Source of the DNA: an uncultured Bacteroidales bacterium
GTDB lineage: Bacteria; Bacteroidota; Bacteroidia; Bacteroidales; Bacteroidaceae
Assembly: GCA_902800305.1 (NCBI GenBank)
Contig: CADCDP010000028.1
Coordinates: 1 to 64,000 of the forward strand
DNA length: 64,000 nt
Reading direction: 5' to 3'
The position numbers were made by a program, and so were the translations under genes. The stretch's first letter is position 1. The number at the start of each line of letters is the position of its first letter. The notes beneath the pieces were generated by a model, which saw only the letters and a list, made by a program, of their open reading frames with translations, did not search any database and was not told where the DNA came from. Shown here in pieces: positions 36,444 through 44,632 of the stretch.

Positions 36444-37022
36444 TCAGAGGATGTTGCCCATGATGACACCCTCGATGACGGGAGGGTAATGCTTCATTTC
36501 CAGTTCATGCACCTTATCGGCAATAATTGCGGGAGTGTCGGAGGGCTTCAAGTCCACAGAGAACTGAGCGATGTGCTCCCCCTCGTCCAACTCGGGGTTG
36601 ACAAAGTGGATGGTGATGCCCGTCCGCTTCTCGCCAGCAGCAAAGACCGCTTCGTGAACATGGTGGCCCCACATGCCTTTACCCCCAAACTTGGGCAGCA
36701 GGGCAGGGTGGATGTTGATGATGCGGTTGGGGTAGAGATTGATGAGATAGGTGGGAATCCGTGGCAGGAAACCAGCCAGGATGATGTAGTCGCACCCCCT
36801 CACAGTACGGAGCACCAGCTGATGGTCGTCCTGCAGTTGCTGACGAGTGATGACAGCAGTGGGCACACCTAAACTGTGCGCACGGGTGAGGGCATAAGCA
36901 TCAGGGCGGCTGCTCACGACGATGGAAATTTCCACCCAAGGCTTGGGAATGAAATAACGGATAATGTTTTCGCAATTGGTTCCCGAACCAGTAACGAAGA
37001 TGGCGAGTCGAATGGATTTCAT
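36444..37022 (-). CDS. purN: Phosphoribosylglycinamide formyltransferase (GART)
   Basis: This enzyme transfers a formyl group from 10-formyl-tetrahydrofolate to GAR in purine synthesis. The 192-residue protein is full length for PurN. It begins IRLAIFVTGSGTNCENI, has the catalytic INIHPALLPKFGGKG stretch (Asn/His) and ELDEGEHIAQ containing the third catalytic Asp. Relatives usually have a GS-x-SN nucleotide loop, and here it reads GSGTN. It stands alone, with the DUF1232 gene 56 bases upstream on the same strand, so co-transcription is possible. Confidence 0.93.
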   Translation of the reverse strand: MKSIRLAIFVTGSGTNCENIIRYFIPKPWVEISIVVSSRPDAYALTRAHSLGVPTAVITRQQLQDDHQLVLRTVRGCDYIILAGFLPRIPTYLINLYPNRIINIHPALLPKFGGKGMWGHHVHEAVFAAGEKRTGITIHFVNPELDEGEHIAQFSVDLKPSDTPAIIADKVHELEMKHYPPVIEGVIMGNIL

Positions 37023-37078
37023 TGTCTGTTTAATTTGCGCTGTTTAAGATAACGTTTCCGAATGCACACGAGTGGCTT

Positions 37079-37537
37079 TCAAGCAGGAAGCTGAAAGGGT
37101 GGGATCTCTTCAAATTCAATGTCCTCGATGTCGTCTGACTTCTTAGCAGATGTTTGTGCGTTGCGATGAGACAGGTGCTGACGATAGCGTTCCAGCTCGC
37201 TGGCAAACTCGTGGGTAGCCCAGAGCAGGATGGCCGTGTCGTCTATCAGCCCTACAGGTAAGAAGTCGGGCATGGCATCGACGGGTGTGACCACATAGAC
37301 CAGAGCACCGATGATGACGCTCAGATGGAGGACGTTGTAGTCTTTGTACCGCCCCGTGAAGACATCGCGCACATACTGGCAGATGAGTACCAATTCGTCG
37401 CGTGCCTGTGCCAGCCCCTCACGACTGGCATACTGCCGCACATTCTTGATGAGCTTCTTCAGTTTCTTGGGGTGCGTGGCATAGTAGCCTCCCAAAGCAG
37501 CCCATCCGCCTTTGTTGAAATAACGCGTGTAGTCCAT
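37079..37537 (-). CDS. DUF1232 (YkvA-like) small membrane protein
   Basis: This is a 152-residue protein of unknown function. The DUF1232 core is ALVYVVTPVDAMPDFLPVGLIDDTAILLWA (about 80-110 of the chosen form), where P-x-D-x-xPDF-xP-x-G-xxDD is the family signature. One hydrophobic segment overlaps it. The start at 37537 (MDYTRYFNKGG) is chosen over 37636, because a TATCTTTG promoter box occupies 37583-37590 inside the longer frame. The C-terminus is acidic (DDIEDIEFEEIPP). It is divergent from the small HExxH gene. Confidence 0.85.
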   Translation of the reverse strand: MDYTRYFNKGGWAALGGYYATHPKKLKKLIKNVRQYASREGLAQARDELVLICQYVRDVFTGRYKDYNVLHLSVIIGALVYVVTPVDAMPDFLPVGLIDDTAILLWATHEFASELERYRQHLSHRNAQTSAKKSDDIEDIEFEEIPPFQLPA

Positions 37538-37582
37538 CGGCTGATTTGTTTTTATCGTCGGAAGAGTCTTCTCCAACGGGTG

Positions 37583-37590
37583 CAAAGATA
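37583..37590 (-). promoter_or_regulatory. TATCTTTG -7 box of the DUF1232 gene
   Basis: The minus strand reads TATCTTTGCACCCG, a strong -7 match 45 bases before the start at 37537. It decides that start. Confidence 0.55.
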
Positions 37591-37676
37591 CACAAAAAAC
37601 TTGGTTTATCGTTCCATACCCACAAAAACTTCGCATAATTTGAACAAATTATTATCAATAAGTCATTATTTTTATG

Positions 37677-37684
37677 TAGATTTG
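37677..37684 (+). promoter_or_regulatory. TAGATTTG -7 box of the small HExxH gene
   Basis: TAGATTTGC precedes the ATG at 37692 by only seven bases, so the transcript would be nearly leaderless. If so, translation could begin right at the 5' end. Confidence 0.45.
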
Positions 37685-37691
37685 CACCTCG

Positions 37692-38069
37692 ATGAAGGTG
37701 ATTTATACACGCAACTTCCCTCCGGGAAACTTTCACGGCATCAACCTCTTCGGCTTTATCTTTGCCAGCCGACGGTGGGGGGTGATGCTTCCGCATGAAC
37801 TGCGCCACGAACTGATTCACACGATGCAGCAGGTGGAGATGGGCTTCGTGGGCTTCTATGTGTGGTATGGCGTGGAGTGGCTGGTGCGGTGGGTGCAATA
37901 CCGCTTCGACAGCGAACGTGCCTACTTCGCCATTTCGCTCGAACGCGAGGCATACGCCCACGAGCGGGAAGAGGGCTACCCAAAGCGGCGGCGGCACTAT
38001 GCATTCCTGCATGAATTGCGGAAGCCGAAAAAAAGGGTAGGAGGGGGCAAACCTTCCAAACAGACATGA
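37692..38069 (+). CDS. Small protein with overlapping HExxH motifs
   Basis: I do not recognise a named family for this 125-residue protein. It has two overlapping zinc-type motifs, HELRH (35-39) and HELIH (39-43), in LPHELRHELIHTMQQVEMG. A hydrophobic stretch (FVGFYVWYGVEWLVRWV, about 53-69) and an ERE-A-YAHE segment (about 84-91) follow, where a Glu or His could be a third metal ligand. The tail is very basic. The layout resembles small minigluzincin-like or putative membrane-associated metallopeptidases. Activity is not shown. The promoter box lies only seven bases upstream. Confidence 0.6.
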   Translation: MKVIYTRNFPPGNFHGINLFGFIFASRRWGVMLPHELRHELIHTMQQVEMGFVGFYVWYGVEWLVRWVQYRFDSERAYFAISLEREAYAHEREEGYPKRRRHYAFLHELRKPKKRVGGGKPSKQT

Positions 38070-38126
38070 CGCCGAGGCAGAAAGTGTGAAAAAAATGAGG
38101 TAAGAGGCAAAAAAAGTTCGTATGTT

Positions 38127-38158
38127 TTTGTTTTTTAGACATTTTTCCATTACCTTTG
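38127..38158 (+). promoter_or_regulatory. Promoter of the HU gene
   Basis: TTTG (38127-38130), a 20-base spacer and TACCTTTG (38151-38158) match the Bacteroidetes promoter consensus very well. The leader to the HU start is about 108 bases. Confidence 0.7.
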
Positions 38159-38272
38159 CACACGATTTGCGCTTCAAAGGTAGCCTCGCACGCTTTACAC
38201 ATATATTTATATAGAGAGCAGGAGGCCAACAGCGTAAGCAGAATAAAATCAATCCATAAAACATAAATAATT

Positions 38273-38548
38273 ATGACAAAAGCAGAAATCGTAAATGAAA
38301 TCGCCCAGAAGACGGGCGTAGAGAAGGAAAAGGCACTGAAAGTAGTGGAAGCCTTGATGGTAGTAGTGAAAGAGCAAACTGCACAGGGAGAGGACATCTT
38401 CCTGAGAGGTTTTGGCACATTCACGACAAAGACTCGTGCCCAGAAGATTGGCCGTCTCATCAAGGAGAACAAGTCAGTGGTGGTGCCAGCACACCGCATC
38501 CCTTACTTCAAGCCCAGCGACGACTACAAGGCTATGCTCCTCGACTAA
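38273..38548 (+). CDS. HU-family DNA-binding protein
   Basis: This 91-residue nucleoid protein bends and compacts DNA as a dimer. It begins MTKAEIVNEIAQKTGVEKEK, has the HU signature GEDIFLRGFGTFTTKTRAQKIGR (about 42-64) and the arm segment ending VPAHRIPYFKPSDDYK. It is full length, a single gene with its own strong promoter and long leader. A second, divergent HU-like protein is encoded at 59709-60113. Confidence 0.95.
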   Translation: MTKAEIVNEIAQKTGVEKEKALKVVEALMVVVKEQTAQGEDIFLRGFGTFTTKTRAQKIGRLIKENKSVVVPAHRIPYFKPSDDYKAMLLD

Positions 38549-38601
38549 GCCTTCAGTTCGCCCTTCACGGGGTGCATCCGACGATGCACTCAGGAAGCCC
38601 C

Positions 38602-38672
38602 AAAATCGCACCCGTCGGGTACGGCTTGCCGCACCCGACGGGTGCGATGCGTCGTACCCGTCGGGTGCGATT
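38602..38672. repeat. Triple palindrome CGCACCCGACGGGTGCG, copy 2
   Basis: Three 17-base palindromes lie in a row 54 bases after the HU stop, in reverse orientation to the copy in the GH3 gene (23840-23907). The spacers are also similar. It could act as a hairpin after HU transcription. Confidence 0.85.
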
Positions 38673-38739
38673 CTGACGCTACGTGCACAGGCTTGCAGAG
38701 AGAGGGGGCAAACAGGATGAAGCTCCACATACAGAGAAC

Positions 38740-38760
38740 GGCTCTGCATCACGCAGAGCC
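38740..38760 (+). terminator. Hairpin downstream of HU
   Basis: ggctctgc and gcagagcc pair perfectly around a 5-base loop. No U-tract follows, so termination is uncertain. The rest of 38761-38977 is A/T-rich with no gene seen. Confidence 0.4.
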
Positions 38761-38977
38761 GCACCTGAATTTGTTAGATTAGCTATATTAATGAAAAACT
38801 TACTTATGTCACCTTTGAAAAGGAATGACGCAGCAAAGGTACGGCTTTTTGGCGAAACAGCCAAATTTTCGCCCCTTCTGTTAGCTACAAAATACAAAAA
38901 TCGTCCAAAAAGGGGCGAAAATGCTCTAACACACTAAAAAATGTGCGAAAAGAGTAGGGCATTTCTCCCGAAAAGCC

Positions 38978-38985
38978 TAACTTTG
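38978..38985 (+). promoter_or_regulatory. TAACTTTG -7 box of the DUF4859-like gene
   Basis: TAACTTTG matches the consensus and leaves a 150-base leader before the ATG at 39136. The leader holds a short hairpin of gcttttcgg/cccgaaaag type near 39027-39050. No clear -33 is seen. Confidence 0.5.
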
Positions 38986-39135
38986 CCAGCGGAAACTTAA
39001 AGGAGTCCCCGACGCAAAAAGCCTCGTGCTTTTCGGTTTGCCCGAAAAGTCCCCTCCCTGCCCGCCTCGCTCCTCCTCCTTCGCCAAAACCAACTAACCA
39101 AAACATATTTATTAACTTTTTAGCTATTTTATCTT

Positions 39136-41733
39136 ATGAGAAAAATTTACTCTTCTCTTCTGATGCTTGCCATGATGATGGTGAGCATGGTAGCAAAGGC
39201 ACAGTACACTGTGACCATCGACAGCGACCCCATCGAGGATTGGGTGGCTGGTCAGGTGTCATTCCCTGCTACTGAAATCGCTTCCGCACTCGGTCTGTCC
39301 GACGCTGCAGCACTCGAAGCCCTCGTGAAGAACCCCAACGAGAATGGCGATCTGCAGGGCGGAAACGTCTATCTGAAACTGTCTGACGGCTCCAAGTCGA
39401 ACGACTACACGGGTAACACCAACGAATTCTGGATGAACCTGGCTGGCGTGCCACAGGCTTACGGCGACGAAGGCACCAGCTGGTTCGTGGGTCTCGAATT
39501 TGAGGCTGCCGGCTCCGACGAGGAAAGCGGCGAGTCTTGGGAAGACCGCATCAACGTGTACGTAGGTCAGATGCCCAAGGTATTCAAGAAAATCTATGAG
39601 GCATCAGCTCTGAAGTGCGTCCTCTACCTCGTCAACGGCGACAAGGAAGTGAGCTTCGACGTAACGCAGAACGTGACCGCTGCCGAGAAGACCGAAGTAC
39701 CCGAACCCACCAAGCAACTCTCCGCACTGACCATCGTGAAGGACTACACCTTGGAACTCCCCTTCACACTGGGCAAGCAATATGAGGGCAAGACCTATAC
39801 CGCCACCCTCGACGGCGTGTATGACGCACTGGGCACCTCGGCTGCCGAGTTCGACGCAGCTGCTGCCGACATGACCTTCACACAGGTAGTGGTGGCCGAC
39901 ACCGTGTACAACGAACAAGGCGAGAACACGGGCGAAGTGACTTATCGCTGGGTCGATGACCTGAAGACTCCCGAAGAGGGTGCCGGCGGTGGCTGGTTTG
40001 GTCGTTACAGCCAGTACGACGAGGCTACGGGCGAGGAAGTGACCTTCCCAATGAACGCTCCCCTGAAATGGGATACGGGTGCCAACACCTTCTATGTGCA
40101 GGGCATCACGCTTGCTGAGGGCGTTTACAGCATCACTTCAGGCCAATATCCCAACACACTGAAGGAAGGCGACGAGGATTTCGCTTACCTCTATCTTATC
40201 TACGGTTCGAAGGCTGCCCGCATCAAGGTGGTGACGAAGGTAACCAAGCCCGAGGAAATTGACCCAGACGCATACGTCATTGTAGGCTCTCAGGATGTGG
40301 CCATCACTTCGCCAGCCAACGACAGCTACGAGACCAAGAACTTCTCCATCGACATGGCTGCTGTGCTCGAAGCACTCGCCTGTGAAGCTGACGACATCAC
40401 CGACTTCTACGTATGGACGGCTGAAGGCACCCTCACCGACGACCACACGACGGGCGAGAAAGGCTACTACCTCACCGCTGAAGGCAAGCATGGCTCATGG
40501 AACGACAAGGCACCTGTCTATATCAATCCTGTCAGCCTGCCTGACGGAACCTTCGCCATCGGCCAGTATGCCGGTATCTTCCTCGACATTACCGAAGACC
40601 TGCTCTGGACCACTCAGCTTATCTTCCAGAATGGCAACAACCTCTATGCCATCAACGTGAACTACACTGTCAAGGCTCCTGGTGGCGAAGAAGAAGAACC
40701 AGCTGAGTACGAGTGCGTAGGCACCGAAAGTCTGGCCATCCAGATTGTGCCCAACAACGAGGGTGTTTATGAATGGGGAACGAAGAGCGAGCTTGACTTG
40801 GCTTACATCGAGAGCAAGATTGGCACTCAGGACTTTGTCCTCTACACCGATAAGTACGTAGAAGGCAAGGACGGCGCAGAAGGAAAACTCGAAATGAACA
40901 AGAAGTACACTTGTACCCCGAACCCAGGCTTCTGGTACGGTCGCACGACCTACGAGAACACAGAGCATCAGGTGGTAGTGGATAATGCCGGATGGGGCAC
41001 CAACTCCTTCGGTCTCACTTACGCCAGCGGCAAGATTACTTGGTACCAGTATCCTGGTCAGTCGAGCGTGGGCGAAACTTGGAACGCTAACCTCTACCTG
41101 ATGAACGAGGAAACAGGTAAGTACCTGACTTACTACCTCTACGTGGCTTACGTGGACGAGGTAGGCCCAGAACTCGAAGTGGTTTACAAGGAAGAAAACG
41201 CCGAGACGGTGACCGATGCCAGCTACGACTCAGACGGCTACGTTATCTACAACATCGACAAAGAGAAGCTCTACGAGGCACTCGGACTCGACGACGAGAC
41301 CATCGAGGCAGCAACCTTCTCCTTCGCTAAGTCGAACACGATGTTCGTCAATGTGGAGCCAGGCGACGATGCCCTGCTCACAGCAGATGGCTACATGACC
41401 GACGACGAGACCAAGGCTGTGGCTACCGCCCACTTCTACACCGAGGACGGTTCGCTCCAGATTCAGATTGACCCAATGGATATTGCCTTCGAGAAGTCTG
41501 ACGACAGCCAGCTTACCATTCACTTCGCCGTGAACTACGACGGCAAGCGTGCCCTCTACGCAGTCACCTTCTACAGCGAGGATTCTGCTGTGGCCATCAA
41601 CAGCATGAACACGCAGAAGGCTGCCGCTGCCGGCATCTACAGCATCAGCGGCGCACGTCTCGCAACTCCTCAGAAGGGTCTGAACATCATCCGCAAGGCT
41701 GACGGCAACGTAAGCAAGGTGTTCGTAAAGTAA
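39136..41733 (+). CDS. Large secreted protein with about five DUF4859-like repeats
   Basis: This 865-residue secreted protein has a signal peptide (MRKIYSSLLMLAMMMVSMVAKAQ) and about five diverged repeats of 120-180 residues. Each repeat has a (L/E)AL(G/A)… helix (for example IASALGLSDAAALEAL, YEALGLDDETIEAA), an FW/WF-containing strand, and a G-QYP/GQYAG strand. These features recall DUF4859, also present in the protein at 42257. It is acidic and ends AGIYSISGARLATPQKGLNI…KVFVK, the shared sorting-like tail. It could be a surface adhesin or glycan-binding protein. The function is not known. Confidence 0.65.
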   Translation: MRKIYSSLLMLAMMMVSMVAKAQYTVTIDSDPIEDWVAGQVSFPATEIASALGLSDAAALEALVKNPNENGDLQGGNVYLKLSDGSKSNDYTGNTNEFWMNLAGVPQAYGDEGTSWFVGLEFEAAGSDEESGESWEDRINVYVGQMPKVFKKIYEASALKCVLYLVNGDKEVSFDVTQNVTAAEKTEVPEPTKQLSALTIVKDYTLELPFTLGKQYEGKTYTATLDGVYDALGTSAAEFDAAAADMTFTQVVVADTVYNEQGENTGEVTYRWVDDLKTPEEGAGGGWFGRYSQYDEATGEEVTFPMNAPLKWDTGANTFYVQGITLAEGVYSITSGQYPNTLKEGDEDFAYLYLIYGSKAARIKVVTKVTKPEEIDPDAYVIVGSQDVAITSPANDSYETKNFSIDMAAVLEALACEADDITDFYVWTAEGTLTDDHTTGEKGYYLTAEGKHGSWNDKAPVYINPVSLPDGTFAIGQYAGIFLDITEDLLWTTQLIFQNGNNLYAINVNYTVKAPGGEEEEPAEYECVGTESLAIQIVPNNEGVYEWGTKSELDLAYIESKIGTQDFVLYTDKYVEGKDGAEGKLEMNKKYTCTPNPGFWYGRTTYENTEHQVVVDNAGWGTNSFGLTYASGKITWYQYPGQSSVGETWNANLYLMNEETGKYLTYYLYVAYVDEVGPELEVVYKEENAETVTDASYDSDGYVIYNIDKEKLYEALGLDDETIEAATFSFAKSNTMFVNVEPGDDALLTADGYMTDDETKAVATAHFYTEDGSLQIQIDPMDIAFEKSDDSQLTIHFAVNYDGKRALYAVTFYSEDSAVAINSMNTQKAAAAGIYSISGARLATPQKGLNIIRKADGNVSKVFVK

Positions 41734-41774
41734 CCCGTTAAGTCAACTCGAACTTACACATATTATATATATAA

Positions 41775-41807
41775 GGGCTGGCACCCACCCGTGCCAGCCC
41801 TTTTTTC
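41775..41807 (+). terminator. Rho-independent terminator
   Basis: gggctggcac and gtgccagccc form a 10-bp GC-rich stem followed by six T. It lies 41 bases after the stop of the DUF4859-like gene. Confidence 0.92.
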
Positions 41808-41818
41808 TTCCCATTTCT

Positions 41819-41850
41819 TTTGGTCGGAAAGAAAAGAATGCGTAACTTTG
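41819..41850 (+). promoter_or_regulatory. Promoter of the tiny membrane-protein operon
   Basis: TTTG (41819-41822), a 20-base spacer and TAACTTTG (41843-41850) form a near-ideal promoter, 26 bases upstream of the ATG at 41877. It supports the reality of the two tiny genes that follow. Confidence 0.7.
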
Positions 41851-41876
41851 CATGTAGAATAAAAACTCTTAAATAT

Positions 41877-41996
41877 ATGGACATGGGAATTTTCATCTAT
41901 TTTCTGCCAGCTGTCGGCGTAGGTCTCTTTGCGTTCGCTCTTGTTATGGTTGATAGACTCATCGCATACATTAACAGCAAGAAGACGGTACAATGA
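41877..41996 (+). CDS. Tiny one-helix membrane protein (39 residues)
   Basis: The protein reads MDMGIFIYFLPAVGVGLFAF followed by ALVMVDRLIAYINSKKTVQ. It is one hydrophobic helix with a basic end. A strong promoter lies 26 bases upstream, and the stop TGA overlaps the next ATG (ATGA), a sign of translational coupling. I know no family for it. It could be an assembly partner of the next protein. Confidence 0.7.
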   Translation: MDMGIFIYFLPAVGVGLFAFALVMVDRLIAYINSKKTVQ

Positions 41997-42208
41997 AAGC
42001 TATTCTTACGAAAACGCAAGTGGTGAACACGGCGAAATACCTGTATGACATCAGCAAGTTTATTGCTGTGGGTGGTATCGTGACACCGCTGTTGAACGAA
42101 GAACAACCACGCGGAACCGTATATTACATTCTCCTGTCCGCCATTGTTCTCTATATACTCGCCGTCATTCTTGACGGTGTAGCCGACCGTATGGGAGAAC
42201 ACCAATAG
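41993..42208 (+). CDS. Small two-helix membrane protein (71 residues)
   Basis: The N-terminal part (KTQVVNTAKYLYDISKFIAVGG) and a second hydrophobic stretch (YYILLSAIVLYILAVILDGVA) suggest two membrane segments. Small Bacteroidales proteins with a YLYDISK motif of this kind occur beside other small membrane proteins, but I cannot name the family with confidence. It overlaps the 39-residue gene by four bases and ends 48 bases before the metallopeptidase gene. Confidence 0.65.
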   Translation: MKAILTKTQVVNTAKYLYDISKFIAVGGIVTPLLNEEQPRGTVYYILLSAIVLYILAVILDGVADRMGEHQ

Positions 42209-42256
42209 GATTATACTTTTACAGCTATATTAACCTCTAAAAACTTACCCACAACA

Positions 42257-44416
42257 ATGAAAAGACTTTTTACACTCATTGCCATGATGGCCGCCGTGGT
42301 TGCGGTCAACGCACAGAAACAGCTCTACATCCCTTGGGAGTGGCGCAACAGCACCGCTACTTACCGCGAGAACGATCCTGACAATCAGGCACAATACTCG
42401 AAGTCGCGCTCCAAGGAGAGCGAGAACTTCATCGTCTATTGGGAGAAGGGCTACGGCAACACCATCCCCACCAACGCCCCCACCACCTACCGCGTCGATA
42501 TTGACGACCTGCTGGAGAAGGCCGAGTGGTTCTACTCGCTGAACGTCGGCAAGCTCGGCTTCTGCGACGAGTCCAACTCCAACGTGAAGAAGTACAAGAT
42601 GATTATTTGTCTGCTCCACGACGACGGTTGGGTGGCCACAGGTTCGGGCTACGACAACGTCATCGGTGCCCTCTGGGTCACCCCATCTACCTGCAAGCCC
42701 GTCGGCCATACCATCGCCCACGAGATTGGCCATTCGTTTCAGTACCAGTGCTTTTGCGACCTTGGTGGCTACGCTGGTTTCCGCACCGCCATCGGCAACG
42801 GTTCCACCTTCTGGGAGCAGACCGCACAGTGGCAAGCCGCTCAAGCCTATCCCGACCAGCTCTGGAACGAGTCATGGATTCCTTACGGAACCCCCTTCTT
42901 CCCTCGCACCTACAACTATGCCATGACTCACGAGCACATGCGCTACCAGTCCTACTGGTGGCACTACTATCTGGTGGATCGCTACGGCATCGACTTCATC
43001 GGCAAGCTCTGGCGACACGATGCGGGTAAGGGTGTGGACCCCAACGAGGTGCTGATGCACATGATGAACTGGTCTTCCGACGACCTCTACAAAGCTTACT
43101 TCGACTACGCCATGCACATGGCCACCACTGACTTCGAAGGTTTGCGCGAAAACGGTCTGGAGTGGATTAACTTCGTGCCTTACACCTACAACTACGTCAC
43201 CCTCGGCGGCACCAAACATCAGGTGGCTTACTCTTCCTGCCCACAGGCCACGGGCTTCAACGTCATCCCCCTGAACGTGCCCGAAGCGGGACAGACCATT
43301 ACCACCGAATTTACTTCGCTGAAGGCCAACGCACGTCTGGCTGAAGGCGACCCCATCGAATACCACAACGGCGACACCTACGTACACTTGGAAAACAAGG
43401 CATTCTACAACAACAACTCCAAGTATAACGCCCACCGTGGTTTCCGTCTGGGCTATGTGGCGCTGCTCAACGATGGCACACGCCAATACCTCTATGAGGA
43501 CTCCCTCTACTGCGCCGACGACAACAAAGCCGGCAGCAAGACGGTCAGCGTCTCTGCGACCGTTCCCGAGAACACACAGAAACTTTGGTTCATCGTCTCG
43601 CCAGCTCCACGCGAGTACTACCAGCACAAGTGGAACGAGAAACCCGAAGACGACGACCAGTGGCCTTACACGGTGGAGTTCCAAGGCACAAACATCAGTG
43701 GTGCGCCCATCATCGACGAAAATCTGCCCATCACCGATGCCACCATCACCTACGATGTGGCCATCCCACGTGCCAACACCTACGGCGGCACGTCCATCAC
43801 CCTCGATGGCACAGCTGCTGCCGCCCTCGGCACCGCCTTCCAGATGCAGCCCAGCGAGGTAAGTAACCACCTGGTCAACTGGACTTCCGCTGCTCCTGCC
43901 GACGGGCAAATCAAGTTCTATGCCGTCAACCCCACCACGGGCGACATCGTCAATGCTGGCAGCACCGCCAACGGCCACGGACATTGGTTCAATGCCGACG
44001 GTGCCCGTTGCGAGTACGCCGATGCCAACGCCAGCGTATATAGCGAGTTCGCTCCTGCCACCCTCACTTTCAACATCGGGCAGTACCCCAATCGCCTCAC
44101 GAGCGGCAAGGAATACACCATCAGCCAAGCCCTCCGTTACCATCGAGGCGACCAGACAGCCACGGTGCGCATCGTCTTCCGCGTGAAGTGCAACCCTGCT
44201 GGCACCCGAGCCACGGCAAGCCTCGCCTCTGTCCAGCAGAGCGAAATCGTCACCGGCATCACCACCCCCCGTCCAGTCTGTGGCGATACTGTCGCCACCA
44301 ACGGAGCCGCAGCCCGCTACTTCACCCCAGCTGGCACCCCCATTCCTGCTCCCCAGCGAGGACTCAACATCGTCCGCACCGCTGACGGGCGCACACAAAA
44401 AGTGTTCCTAAAGTAA
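42257..44416 (+). CDS. Secreted HEIGH metallopeptidase-like protein with DUF4859 and sorting-like tail
   Basis: This 719-residue secreted protein has a signal peptide (MKRLFTLIAMMAAVVAVNAQ) and an N-terminal region with the gluzincin-type motif HTIAHEIGHSFQYQ (His155, Glu156, His159), preceded by WVTPSTCKPVG. This layout is like DUF6055-type proteins. A beta-sandwich domain (about 330-490), a DUF4859 domain (about 505-655; ITYDVAIPRANTYGG, FNIGQYPNRLTSGKEYTISQALRY) and the tail AARYFTPAGTPI…PQRGLNIVR…KVFLK follow. Peptidase activity is inferred from the motif alone. The DUF4859 domain links it to the gene at 39136. Confidence 0.75.
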   Translation: MKRLFTLIAMMAAVVAVNAQKQLYIPWEWRNSTATYRENDPDNQAQYSKSRSKESENFIVYWEKGYGNTIPTNAPTTYRVDIDDLLEKAEWFYSLNVGKLGFCDESNSNVKKYKMIICLLHDDGWVATGSGYDNVIGALWVTPSTCKPVGHTIAHEIGHSFQYQCFCDLGGYAGFRTAIGNGSTFWEQTAQWQAAQAYPDQLWNESWIPYGTPFFPRTYNYAMTHEHMRYQSYWWHYYLVDRYGIDFIGKLWRHDAGKGVDPNEVLMHMMNWSSDDLYKAYFDYAMHMATTDFEGLRENGLEWINFVPYTYNYVTLGGTKHQVAYSSCPQATGFNVIPLNVPEAGQTITTEFTSLKANARLAEGDPIEYHNGDTYVHLENKAFYNNNSKYNAHRGFRLGYVALLNDGTRQYLYEDSLYCADDNKAGSKTVSVSATVPENTQKLWFIVSPAPREYYQHKWNEKPEDDDQWPYTVEFQGTNISGAPIIDENLPITDATITYDVAIPRANTYGGTSITLDGTAAAALGTAFQMQPSEVSNHLVNWTSAAPADGQIKFYAVNPTTGDIVNAGSTANGHGHWFNADGARCEYADANASVYSEFAPATLTFNIGQYPNRLTSGKEYTISQALRYHRGDQTATVRIVFRVKCNPAGTRATASLASVQQSEIVTGITTPRPVCGDTVATNGAAARYFTPAGTPIPAPQRGLNIVRTADGRTQKVFLK

Positions 44417-44429
44417 GGGCACAAGAACT

Positions 44430-44485
44430 AAGCGGGGCGCGCCACATCTCATCAGCGGCTGAAGAGATATGACGCGCCCCGCTTA
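44430..44485 (+). terminator. Long hairpin after the HEIGH peptidase gene
   Basis: aagcggggcgcg and cgcgccccgctt form the base of a stem of about 26 bp with small mismatches. The centre, catctcatcagcggctga, matches the centre of the hairpin at 11539-11587. It lies 13 bases after the stop codon. Confidence 0.75.
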
Positions 44486-44632
44486 TACATTATTTCATAG
44501 CTGCACCCGTCTCACCGCCCAAGCGGCTCAGACGAACACGCGGCACTGCTTTATAACCGACCCCAAGTGGGGGAGCGGCAGACACTGACCACCACCCACG
44601 CCTATTTAACATAAGACTACTTATAACAAACC

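Noticed and set aside
38683..38937. 84-codon frame downstream of HU
   Set aside because: It runs across a hairpin and promoter-like sequence, and its translation shows no protein-like pattern.
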